Positions 1 to 7,586 of a DNA stretch of 29,875 nucleotides are shown one piece after another (within the stretch, counting starts at the first letter, position 1; every line of letters starts with the position of its first letter). Origin of the DNA: JANMQK01 sp031370485 (GTDB lineage: Bacteria; Acidobacteriota; Polarisedimenticolia; Gp22-AA2); the NCBI GenBank assembly GCA_031370485.1, contig JANMQK010000142.1, positions 1 through 29,875 of the forward strand. Direction: 5' to 3'. Below the pieces are notes generated by a model. The model saw only the letters and a program-made list of their open reading frames with translations, did not search any database and had not been told where the DNA came from. The translations under genes were made by a program, and so were the position numbers.

Positions 1-2118
1 GAACCGGGAAATCTCCCTTGTAATCCGTGGCTTGCCAGGACTTGCCATCGAATTCCCAGGTCATATAGCCCGCCGCCAGCAGGGTCACCTGATGGAAGGC
101 GTCGTAGGCCATGACGACATTGTCCGAGACGGACGGAACAAAGGGGGTTGATGCGAACGGATCATGAGGGGTCGGGAGAAGCCGCCACGAGGTTCCATCG
201 AACACCCACGTGTCCCGGAATGGATCGCGCCCATATGCGCGACCACCGGCCAGCACGAGCAAGTCGCGGTGGGAATCAAACGCGAGCCCGAAGTCGTAGC
301 GCCCGGGCGGTGCCACGGGGGTCTGCAGCCGGCTCCAAGCGCTGCCATCGTACTGCCAGAGATCGTTAAGCCCTGTCAAGCCAGGCCCCAGGCCGCCAAA
401 AAGGAGCATCCGACCGCGCACGCTGTCGTAGGCCATCCGTGCGCCACGCCGGGGCTCAGGCGCGACAACCGTGTTGACCCCCCGCCATATGGCCCCGTCG
501 TACTCCCATGTATCGTCTCCATCGAAGGCCACGACCACCCCGCGGCGCTCGTCATAGGCTGCAGCGAGGGTCTGCAGGTTGGAGGCGGGCGTCGTCCCGG
601 TCGCGGTCTCAACCCTCACCCAGGAGTCATCGAGGGACACCGCGGGATCCCGGGCAGGGTCGCAGACGTCTCCGATCCCGTTGAAGTCGATATCCTGTTG
701 GGATCGGTTGGCGACGTCCGACAGTTGTCCTCGGGCCTCGGGACGCAATCACCGTCGGAGTCAATGATGTTCGTCGCCACAAACTCTGTGAGCCCACCGG
801 GCCCGGCGAGGAATGCGTTTGACCCTGCGGAACGGAGTCGCGCGCCCACCACCGCCGGATGGTTCTCGGATAGGAGGAAGATGAAGCCACCGGAGGCGCC
901 TCCTCCGGCGGCTCTGAACAGATCCGTTTCATTGTAGGCACGATAGACATCCGTCTTCGTGATCGAGGCGGCGTCGAAAACCCCCCTCGTGCCACCTCGA
1001 TCGTCGGTCAGATCGACGCCGGCAAGGGCGACGTGCATCCGGTACGAACTGAAAGAGAGGCGACGGACTCCGCTGGCCCGGGGCGTCAGCCGTTCGATCG
1101 GCGTCGCGTCCACGACGCGGAACTTCCGGCCGTCTGCCAGCATGAGGAGGCGGGTCGGCGTGTTGATGGCCGAGAAATCGTACGCCGCGCCGTTCCAGGC
1201 GACCGACGCGACGATAACCCCGCCCGGCGCCGGGCGGATCGCACCATAGGGGTAGAGTCTGTTCGTCTGGCCGTGCTCGTCGAAGAAGATGTCGTGCCGG
1301 CCGCAGATGCCATCACCGTTGAGGTCCTCGCCCGGGTCGCATACGCCGTTGCCATTGCGATCCTCGTTCGTCAGCAGAAAAAACCGATCATCCAGGATGC
1401 TGTCGAAATTCCGGTCTTCATTGACCAGGCCGCAGATTCCATCGCCGTTGAGGTCCTTCTCGCCTAAGGCAAAGTCGCATTTACCGTTGCCGTTCTTGTC
1501 CTCATTGATGAGGGGCGCGTTGATCCCGTTGTTCAGGCGGCCGTCGCAGTTGAGGTCTTCCCGGTAGGCTCCCTCGCATCCCCCTGTGCTTCCCGTCCTG
1601 TCGACATCGCCCGGCTGCGTCCGGCGGCCGTCCTTGTCGTAGTCATTGAAGCCGGGCGATGTCGGCGGCTCCCAGACGTCCCACTTGCCGTCGCCGTCAA
1701 GATCCTCCTTTTCCTGGTAGATCAGGGCGACGAGTGGCGGATGCGCCGGCGACAGGGTCGCAGGGCAGCCGACCGCGCGGGGGTCGCCCCAGCCTCCCGC
1801 CCCTTCCCCGGGGGCGTCGATGCGATACTCCAGCAACCCGTCGCCGTCGAGATCTCCCAGGCTGACGAGCCAGGCCGTCGCCGGCAGCGTGCCGCTGTTG
1901 TTGGCGTCTCCGGCGCCGGGCACGAAAAACGACGCCCTGACCCCGCGCCCGAATCCCGCAAAGATGACCGGCGGGCCGGCACCATCCTGTCCGCTCGTGA
2001 TCGGGTTCGACTGACCTGCGGGGCAGGCTGCGAGAACCGGCCTGCCAAACGCGAGGAGAACCGCCAGCAGGCAGCCGGCGACACCAAGGATGCGTGCGAG
2101 ACGCTCTTCCATGGACAA
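1..2118 (-). CDS. Secreted thrombospondin-type-3 / kelch-like repeat protein, frameshifted, 3' end outside window
   Basis: A Sec signal peptide (about residues 1-31, ending near VLAA) is followed by Asp/Asn-rich modules such as DLNGDGICG, NEDRNGNGVCD and DLDGDGLLEY. These are typical EF-hand or thrombospondin type-3 calcium-binding repeats. The first frame ends at 616, but the TSP3 motif is plainly broken near 720: adding one base (TGTCGGAC to TGTCCGGAC) restores DNCPDVANRSQQD and then GIGDVCD. The restored frame is open to position 1 and holds four copies of a W-x-[YF]-D-G-x-x-W motif (WEYDG, WQYDG, WVFDG, WEFDG), each with a FGG/LAGG-type strand, as in kelch or galactose-oxidase-like propellers. 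The TTG start at 2118 lies 6 nt after GGAGGT; the ATG at 2112 is 12 nt away and less likely. It is probably a cell-surface or secreted protein of unknown ligand. The break is either a sequencing error or a true mutation. Confidence 0.75.
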
Positions 2119-2254
2119 GGGAACACCTCCGATGATTGGGGGCAGCTTTCGTCATCCTACCGCAAGAGCCGCGTCCTGCGGCCTCTCCGGACGCAATTTC
2201 GCGCGGTCGTTCGCGGCTCGACCGATCCTGGACCGGGCACGCCCTCCGGCGCGG

Positions 2255-2260
2255 TACAAT
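2255..2260 (+). promoter_or_regulatory. Possible -10 box of the fatty-acid transporter operon
   Basis: TACAAT lies 33 nt before the ATG at 2294, in a 175-bp gap between divergent genes. I see no good -35 at 16-18 nt; the nearest TTGACA-like hexamer (TGGACC at 2229) is 20 nt away. The call is weak. Confidence 0.35.
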
Positions 2261-2293
2261 GCCGCGGTCTCAACGGCACTCCGAAGGACACGG

Positions 2294-3754
2294 ATGGCGG
2301 ATAGCTCAGGCACGGGATCAGGCGTCCGGAGCACACCCGCAGGCGACGGCGCGGGAGCGCGCCGGCGCGGCGGAGAGGACGCGGCCCTGGCGCGGGCGGG
2401 GATGGCGATCGCCGACCTCTGCGAGCGCTACTTCCCGGACGCGTTTGTCTTCGCGCTGGCCGCGGTGCTCCTGGTGTTCGCGGCAGGGCTCGCCCTCGGC
2501 GAGAGGCCAGCGAAGCTGGTCTCGGAGTTCGGGAACGGCTTCTGGGTGCTCGTCCCCTTCACGATGCAGATGGCGCTCGTCATCGTGGGAGGGTTCGTCG
2601 TCGCCAGCTCCCCGCCCGTGGCGCGCCTGATCGAGAGGCTCGCCGCGGTGCCGAAGACGGCGCGCTCTGCTGTGGCCTGGGTCGCTTTTTTCGCCATGGC
2701 GACCTCTCTCCTGTCGTGGGGGCTGTCGCTCATCTTCACGGGGCTACTGGTCCGCGAAGTCAGCCGGCGGGTGGCGCGGGTTGATTACCGGGCGATCGGC
2801 GCCGCCGCCTACCTCGGCCTCGGGAGCGTCTGGGCGCTCGGGCTCTCCTCCTCGGCGGCGCAGCTCCAGGCGACGCGGTCGGCCATCCCGCCGGGCCTGC
2901 TTCCGATCACGGGAGTCATTTCCCTCTCACAGACGATCTTCCTGTGGCAGAGCCTCCTCCTGGCGGCCATCCTCATCGCCGTGTCGGTGGCGATTGCCTA
3001 TTTCTCCTGCCCGCGTCCGGAGAGGGCGAAGACCTATGAGGAGGCCGGTATCCGCTTTGAGCCGCTGACGAACCGCAGGAAAAAGCCCGAGACCCCCGGC
3101 GAGAAGCTCGAGGACAGCCCGATCCTGACGGTCGCGGTCGCCCTTCTCATGCTCGCCTACCTCTACCAGCAGGTCCGCGACAAGGGCGGTGTCACGGCGA
3201 CCGACCTCAACAACTTCAACTTCGCCTTCCTGGCGCTGGGGTTGCTGCTGCACTGGAGGCCGCGGTCTTTTCTCTCGGCGGTCGGCCGCGCCGTCCCCGC
3301 GACCGCGGGAGTCCTGATCCAGTTCCCCTTCTACGCCGGGATCTTCGGGCTGATCTCGAAGACTGCCATCACCCCCGTCCTGGCCGATCTCTTCGTCCGG
3401 GTGACGACCCGCGCGACCTTCCCGGTCGTGGTCGCGGTCTACTCGGCGGTCCTGGGCCTCTTCGTCCCCTCGGGGGGCGGCAAGTGGATCGTCGAGGCGC
3501 CCTATGTCATGGCCGCCGCCAATGCCTGGCAGGTCCACCTGGGCTGGACCGTGCAGATCTACAATGCCGCGGAGGCGCTTCCGAACCTGATCAACCCGTT
3601 CTGGATGCTGCCGCTCATGGGGATCCTGAACGTGAAGGCGCGTGACCTGGCCGGGTTCTCAATTCTTCAACTCCTGTTCCACGCCCCGATCGTGGTCCTC
3701 TTCTGCTGGCTCTTCGCCCGGTTCATCCCGTACCTGCCTCCGGCGGGGGGCTGA
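2294..3754 (+). CDS. atoE: Short-chain fatty acid transporter, AtoE family
   Basis: This 486-aa polytopic membrane protein resembles the AtoE (COG2031) short-chain fatty acid transporters that take up acetoacetate or butyrate-like acids. Visible hallmarks are the entry segment ERYFPDAFVFALAAVLLVF, the GFWVLVPFTMQMALVIVGG helix, the SLLSWGLSLIF stretch, the GLGSVWALGLSSSA motif and the late FVPSGGGKWIVEAPY motif, followed by INPFWMLPLMGIL. About ten hydrophobic segments are apparent. The family is usually 440-470 aa; the extra length is a Gly/Ala/Arg-rich N-terminal tail of about 35 residues. The ATG at 2294 is preceded by GAAGGA at 5 nt spacing; upstream in-frame starts lack this. Its TGA overlaps the ATG of the next gene (TGATG), so it is the first gene of an operon. 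Confidence 0.88.
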   Translation: MADSSGTGSGVRSTPAGDGAGARRRGGEDAALARAGMAIADLCERYFPDAFVFALAAVLLVFAAGLALGERPAKLVSEFGNGFWVLVPFTMQMALVIVGGFVVASSPPVARLIERLAAVPKTARSAVAWVAFFAMATSLLSWGLSLIFTGLLVREVSRRVARVDYRAIGAAAYLGLGSVWALGLSSSAAQLQATRSAIPPGLLPITGVISLSQTIFLWQSLLLAAILIAVSVAIAYFSCPRPERAKTYEEAGIRFEPLTNRRKKPETPGEKLEDSPILTVAVALLMLAYLYQQVRDKGGVTATDLNNFNFAFLALGLLLHWRPRSFLSAVGRAVPATAGVLIQFPFYAGIFGLISKTAITPVLADLFVRVTTRATFPVVVAVYSAVLGLFVPSGGGKWIVEAPYVMAAANAWQVHLGWTVQIYNAAEALPNLINPFWMLPLMGILNVKARDLAGFSILQLLFHAPIVVLFCWLFARFIPYLPPAGG

Positions 3755-4275
3755 TGACGAAACGACGCAGTCCCGGCGCTCGGAAGAATGCCGCCGCGGA
3801 TACGCGGCGCGGCTCCACCGCGCGCCGGTCGAAGCGGCTGTTCGCCCTGCGGCCCTCCCCCATCCAGGGGCAGGGGGCGTTCGCCGTGCGGCGCATACCG
3901 CGCGGAACGCGGATCATCGAATACACCGGCGAGCGGATCACCCACGAGGAGGCCGACGCCCGCTACGACGACGAGGCCATGGAGCGACACCACACGTATC
4001 TATTCACCGTGAACGCGCGGACCGTCATCGACGCCGCGGTGGGCGGCAACGAGTCGCGGATCATCAACCACTCCTGCGACCCCAACTGTGTCGTGATGAT
4101 CGAACGCGGCAGGATCTTCATCGACGCGCTCCGGGACATCCCTGCCGGGGAGGAGCTATGCTATGACTATTCCTACGAACGCGAGGAAGGAGACGACGCG
4201 ACGGCCAATACGCTCTACCCCTGCCGCTGCGGCGCCAGGCGCTGCCGCGGCACCATCCTGCCGCCGAAAGGTTGA
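3754..4275 (+). CDS. SET-domain protein lysine methyltransferase-like
   Basis: This 173-aa protein consists of a Lys/Arg-rich N-terminal tail (1-28) and a compact SET domain. Visible motifs are the SAM-binding GQGAFA (39-44), EYTGERI (56-62), the knot-forming NHSCDPNC (105-112), the catalytic-tyrosine segment ELCYDY (134-139) and a post-SET Cys cluster (C157, C159, C164). In eukaryotic SET enzymes those Cys bind Zn together with the last Cys of NHSCxPNC. All core residues are present, so it should be an active SAM-dependent lysine methyltransferase. The substrate cannot be told: bacterial SET proteins are known (for example in chlamydiae), but no histone-like target is encoded here. Its start overlaps the stop of the transporter gene, which indicates translational coupling. 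Confidence 0.9.
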   Translation: MTKRRSPGARKNAAADTRRGSTARRSKRLFALRPSPIQGQGAFAVRRIPRGTRIIEYTGERITHEEADARYDDEAMERHHTYLFTVNARTVIDAAVGGNESRIINHSCDPNCVVMIERGRIFIDALRDIPAGEELCYDYSYEREEGDDATANTLYPCRCGARRCRGTILPPKG

Positions 4276-4314
4276 AGCCGGGCGGATGAAACGGCCGCCC
4301 GTGGAGGATTCCTT

Positions 4315-4644
4315 ATGACGCATTCCATGGCGGCGGGCGCCGCCCCGGCGGCGGACAAGGTCGACCACGAGAAAATCCGCAAGGACCGGCTCTCCGACCT
4401 GATCGGGCTGAAGGTGCACGACGTCGGGCCGCTTCTGGGCCCCGACTGGCCCGAGCGGTACGGCGACCCGGTCTTTTTCACGATCGAGCCGGACCAGGTC
4501 TTCGCCGTCGAGCCGATGCTCTACGTGAAGCCGGAGGAGATCGGCTACGACTTCCACATGGGTCTCGAGGAGAACCTGGTCGTGGGAGAGGACGGCGCCC
4601 GCTTCATCGGCACGCCGCAGACTTCCCTGATCCTGATCAGCTGA
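4315..4644 (+). CDS. C-terminal remnant of an M24 (Xaa-Pro) metallopeptidase
   Basis: Residues about 28-108 match the last third of M24 aminopeptidases. They include the LKVHDVGP substrate-side His, QVFAVEP with a metal-binding Glu (E66), GLEENLVV with the last metal-binding Glu (E85 or E86) and the terminal PQTSLILI strand. The two Asp and the His-x-x-Gly ligands that complete the di-metal site are missing, because the protein is only 109 aa against roughly 350-450 in the family. The N-terminal 27 residues look unrelated. It nevertheless keeps its own good start: GGAGG lies 7 nt before the ATG. There is no room upstream for the missing part, as the SET gene ends 39 bp away. It is either a decaying gene that acquired a start or a small protein reusing this fold; peptidase activity is not expected. 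Confidence 0.65.
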   Translation: MTHSMAAGAAPAADKVDHEKIRKDRLSDLIGLKVHDVGPLLGPDWPERYGDPVFFTIEPDQVFAVEPMLYVKPEEIGYDFHMGLEENLVVGEDGARFIGTPQTSLILIS

Positions 4645-4672
4645 CCTTATCGCCGAACAAAGAGGAGCCCCG

Positions 4673-5278
4673 ATGACGGAACCGATGTACCTGCGTGACG
4701 TGGAACAGCACCCCGGCGGCGGCCCGTGGGGGGAGGAGGTCCGCCGGATGCGGGACGCAGGCACGCCCGTGCCCCAGATCATGCATCTTTTCGCCTACAA
4801 GCCGGACCGGACCGAGCACCTCGCGCGGTTCACCCACGGCGTCATGCGCGGCCCGTCCCCCCTGTCGCCCGGCCAGAGAGAGCTGATCGCCGCCTTCACC
4901 TCGAAGAGAAATGACTGCCCGTTCTGAATCGGCGCCCACGCCGCGGTCGCGGCGGAGCTTCTGGGAAACAGGACGCTGGTCGAGGCCGTCCTGAACGACT
5001 ACCGGAACGCGCCCATCGCCGAAGGCGAGAAAGTGCTCTTCGCCTTCATCGAAAAGATGAACGCCCGCTCGAGCGAGGTCCGCCAGGAGGATGTCGACCG
5101 GGTGAAGGCCGCCGGCTGGAGCGACGAGGCGATCTACGACGCCATCGCCGTCTGCGCGCTCTTCAAGTTCTACAACGCCTGGGTGGACGCGGCCGGGGTG
5201 CACGACATGGCGGCCGACGCCTACACGATGAGCGGCAAGCGGATGGCGGCCCGCGGCTATCTTCCGGGGGGTTCTTGA
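4673..5278 (+). CDS. AhpD-like / carboxymuconolactone-decarboxylase-fold selenoprotein (UGA at 4925-4927 read as Sec85)
   Basis: This 201-aa protein of the AhpD/CMD fold (peroxidase-related group) is interrupted by one in-frame TGA. The first 84 residues end in RNDCPF; after the TGA the same frame continues IGAHAAVAAELLG through to a normal stop at 5276-5278. The family active site is CxxCxxxH; here it reads C82-P-F-U85-I-G-A-H89, so the UGA sits exactly on the resolving or peroxidatic Cys. A SECIS-like hairpin follows (separate entry). The downstream part keeps family features: the KVLFAFIEKMNARSSEV helix, GWSDEAIYDAIAVCALFKFYNAW and the terminal GYLPGGS. GAGGAG lies 4 nt before the ATG. Its stop overlaps the start of the carbonic anhydrase gene. 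The expected role is thiol/selenol-dependent peroxide reduction in the cytoplasm. Standard gene callers would end it at residue 84. Confidence 0.9.
4928..4965 (+). promoter_or_regulatory. Bacterial SECIS element of the AhpD-like selenoprotein
   Basis: Directly after the UGA, CGCCGC (4939-4944) pairs perfectly with GCGGCG (4949-4954) around a GGTC loop (4945-4948). The loop starts 17 nt after the UGA. E. coli fdhF has a GGUC apical loop at 18 nt, and SelB recognises it. The first two loop bases are G, as the bacterial SECIS rule requires. CCCA (4935-4938) may pair with TGGG (4962-4965) as a lower stem across a bulge. Confidence 0.85.
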
Positions 5279-5859
5279 TGCCACTGCAGGAGATTCTCGA
5301 GCGAAACCGGCTGTACGTGCGCGGGCGGACCCCGCAGCCCCTGCCGCCCCCGGACCGGGTGCGTCTCGTGGTCCTCGCCTGCTACGACCCGCGTCTCGAC
5401 GCTCTGCTGCGGCCGGCGCTCGGCCTCGGCGAGCAGCGCGCGTTCGTCATCCGCAGCGCCGGGGCCCTCGTCGCTCCGGCCGGAGATCCGCTCCGATCCA
5501 TCGCCCTGGCCGTGGGCCTCTTCGACGCAACCGAGGTGCTCGTCGTCGGCCACACGAGCTGTCGCATGGCGGCCTTTGACGAATCGCGCTTCACTCAGGC
5601 GTTTCGCCGGCGGGGGGTGGCGCGCGAGGCCTTCGGGCCCGGCGACCTTCGCGCCTGGGCGGGTGCCATTCCCGATCCGCATCGCGGCGTGCTGGCCTCC
5701 GTCGCGACACTGCGCGCGACCCCGTTCCTGCCGAAGGACCTCACGGTCGCGGGCGTGGTCCTCGACGACACGACGGGCGCCCTCGAGACCGTGATCGCGC
5801 CCGGAGACCCGGTGCCCGCGGATGCGATGCGGCTGCCGGGGCCGGCCCGCGAGTCCTAG
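5278..5859 (+). CDS. Beta-class carbonic anhydrase-like protein
   Basis: This 193-aa protein has the zinc-site signature of beta-carbonic anhydrases: C35-Y-D37-P-R39 near the start and GH92-T-S-C95 later. These supply Cys/His/Cys zinc ligands and the Asp/Arg dyad. Between them is IRSAGALV, equivalent to the family's NAGA/N-type loop, and VEVLVVGHTSC-like strand-turn geometry. The expected reaction is reversible hydration of CO2 in the cytoplasm. It belongs to the shorter bacterial subgroup that includes orphan members of uncertain activity. The ATG at 5278 overlaps the TGA of the selenoprotein gene (TGATG), so the two are translationally coupled. A TTG one codon upstream is possible but less likely. 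Confidence 0.82.
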   Translation: MPLQEILERNRLYVRGRTPQPLPPPDRVRLVVLACYDPRLDALLRPALGLGEQRAFVIRSAGALVAPAGDPLRSIALAVGLFDATEVLVVGHTSCRMAAFDESRFTQAFRRRGVAREAFGPGDLRAWAGAIPDPHRGVLASVATLRATPFLPKDLTVAGVVLDDTTGALETVIAPGDPVPADAMRLPGPARES

Positions 5860-5894
5860 GCGGGAGCGCCTCGCCGGCCCCATCGCAGGCGCGG

Positions 5895-5900
5895 TATATT
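5895..5900 (+). promoter_or_regulatory. Probable -10 box for a leaderless transcript
   Basis: TATATT ends 8 nt before the ATG at 5909, and there is no Shine-Dalgarno sequence in front of that ATG. A start of transcription 7-9 nt after the box would coincide with the start codon. The -35 (TCGCCG at 5871-5876, 18 nt spacing) is poor. Confidence 0.45.
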
Positions 5901-5908
5901 GGCTCGCC

Positions 5909-7576
5909 ATGCCGGGCCGCATCGACAGATCAATAGAAGGTAGCGGGCGGATCAGGTTCGCCCTGTTCACCGTCGCGGCCGTCCTTCTCGCGTCGCTCGC
6001 CTTCAACGTCATCCTGCTCCGGCGCGGTTCCTCCCCGACCGATCGGGGCACGGCGCCCCTGGACGCCGGGGCGCCGGCGGCTGAGAGCGCCCCTGGCGAT
6101 CGCCGGCCGTCCCTTCCCGCCGCCTCCTCGATCGCGGACGGCGCCCGCCGGCCCATCGATCCGGGGCCCGCCCGGGCTGGGGACTCCGCGTCCGGCGCCA
6201 TCCCGGGTGCGGCAGGGCTGCCGGCGACGAAGCCGGTCGCGACGGAGCCTACCCGGCCGGCGCCGCTTCAGACGGATCCACTTCCTTCACCGCAGCCATC
6301 GGAGATGCCGGAGGGCGGCCTTCCCGGGCGCGCGACCGATGCGCCGACCCAGCCCGGAACGGGGGGGAGCGTCCCGCCCGCGCCTCCCGCCACGGCTATT
6401 GCTCCCCCGCGCCCGCAGACGCCCCCGGCCGCGCCGGCCGGGAGCGGCGCCTCGAATCCGGCCGAAAAACCGGCTGAGAAACCGGCCCCCGAAGTCGATC
6501 CCACGGAGGACCGCACGCCGCCTTCGCTCAGTCTTTTCAGGTTCGATCCGCCCGAAGTAAAGGACGGCGGCGTGGCGACGCTCACGATCCAGGCGAGCGA
6601 CGACCTCTCGGGAGTGGTCTCGGTCAAAGGGGCCGTCAGCAGCCCCGGCGGGACCGCCGTCCTGCCGTTCGAAGCCACGGGGGACGGCGGCGGCAACTTC
6701 GGTGTCTTCGTCGCCCAGATCGCGATTCCCGCCAGGGCCGAGACCGGTGTCTGGTGGGTTTCCAACGTCTACGTCCTGGACCGCGCGAACAACCCCCTCG
6801 TCGCCAACTTCGGGGCGGCGACCGCCCCGCCGGGGGCCAGGCTTCGCGTTCTGTCGGCGGAGTCCGACTCGACGCCGCCGGAGGTCCGGAGCCTCTGGGT
6901 CGACAAGCTCACCTTGAGCGGGGGGGAGAAGAACGGCGTCAGGGTCGAGGTCCGGGACGATCAGTCGGGGGTCGCCGCCGTCAGGGGGGCGTTCCAGAGC
7001 CCGTCGAAATCCGCGCAGGTCCCCTTCCTGTGCGCCGCGGGCGCCGATCCGGCTTTCTGGGAGGGACCGGTCTCGATCCCCGCGAACGCCGAGTGCGGAC
7101 GCTGGACCCTGCAGACCCTCAGGGTCACGGACAATGCCGGCAACCTGGCCCTGCTCACCGGGTTATCGCCGCAGATGGCCGGCGCGGAATTTGTCGTCGC
7201 GGGGGGCGATTGCGACTCGCTCCCCACTTCGCTCGAGAGAGTCGACCTGTCGCCGGTGATCGTCACGAACGACGCCGCGAGCGGGATCACGATCACGGTC
7301 GGGCTCAGCGACGAAGGGCACCGGGCGATCTCGATCTCCGGGTGGGCCGCCGGCCCGGCTTCGACGAACGGCCAGGTGCCGAGGATTTTCTTCTCATGCG
7401 CGCGGGCCTCGAACGACCCCGGGGCGCCCTGGACCGGCACGATCTCGGTGCCGCAGTACGCGGCGAAGGGGATCTGGAGGATCGGGCTGGTGCGGCTGCA
7501 GGACAAGTCGCTCACCTTCAGGGACTACACGCCTGCCAGCCCGGTCCTCGCGCAGGCCTGGTTCGAAGTCAGGTAA
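5909..7576 (+). CDS. Membrane-anchored protein with Pro/Ala-rich stalk and three Ig-like repeats
   Basis: This 555-aa protein has three parts. A single N-terminal transmembrane anchor lies at about residues 13-35 (RFALFTVAAVLLASLAFNVILL without a cleavage site). A Pro/Ala/Thr/Gly-rich extracytoplasmic stalk follows to about residue 205. Three related beta-sandwich repeats of about 115 residues complete it. Each repeat has a PPEV or LSPVIV entry strand, a D-[DE]-x-S-G-V turn (SDDLSGVVSV, RDDQSGVAAV), a W-G/G-x-I-x-[IV]-P strand and a closing RVTDNAGN-like strand. The arrangement is typical of surface Ig-like domains; I do not recognise a specific function. The ATG at 5909 is chosen because the upstream in-frame codons overlap the end of the carbonic anhydrase gene and contain the -10 box. 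It runs convergently into the receptor gene with only 10 bp between stops. Confidence 0.75.
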   Translation: MPGRIDRSIEGSGRIRFALFTVAAVLLASLAFNVILLRRGSSPTDRGTAPLDAGAPAAESAPGDRRPSLPAASSIADGARRPIDPGPARAGDSASGAIPGAAGLPATKPVATEPTRPAPLQTDPLPSPQPSEMPEGGLPGRATDAPTQPGTGGSVPPAPPATAIAPPRPQTPPAAPAGSGASNPAEKPAEKPAPEVDPTEDRTPPSLSLFRFDPPEVKDGGVATLTIQASDDLSGVVSVKGAVSSPGGTAVLPFEATGDGGGNFGVFVAQIAIPARAETGVWWVSNVYVLDRANNPLVANFGAATAPPGARLRVLSAESDSTPPEVRSLWVDKLTLSGGEKNGVRVEVRDDQSGVAAVRGAFQSPSKSAQVPFLCAAGADPAFWEGPVSIPANAECGRWTLQTLRVTDNAGNLALLTGLSPQMAGAEFVVAGGDCDSLPTSLERVDLSPVIVTNDAASGITITVGLSDEGHRAISISGWAAGPASTNGQVPRIFFSCARASNDPGAPWTGTISVPQYAAKGIWRIGLVRLQDKSLTFRDYTPASPVLAQAWFEVR

Positions 7577-7586
7577 GGGCCGCTTC

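Noticed and set aside
4925..4927. UGA as a simple nonsense mutation or sequencing error
   Set aside because: It falls exactly on the catalytic Cys position and is followed by a canonical SECIS-like hairpin; the frame is intact on both sides.
4637..5284. Minus-strand open frame across the selenoprotein gene
   Set aside because: It has no recognisable domain, while the plus strand encodes a conserved AhpD-fold protein on both sides of the UGA.
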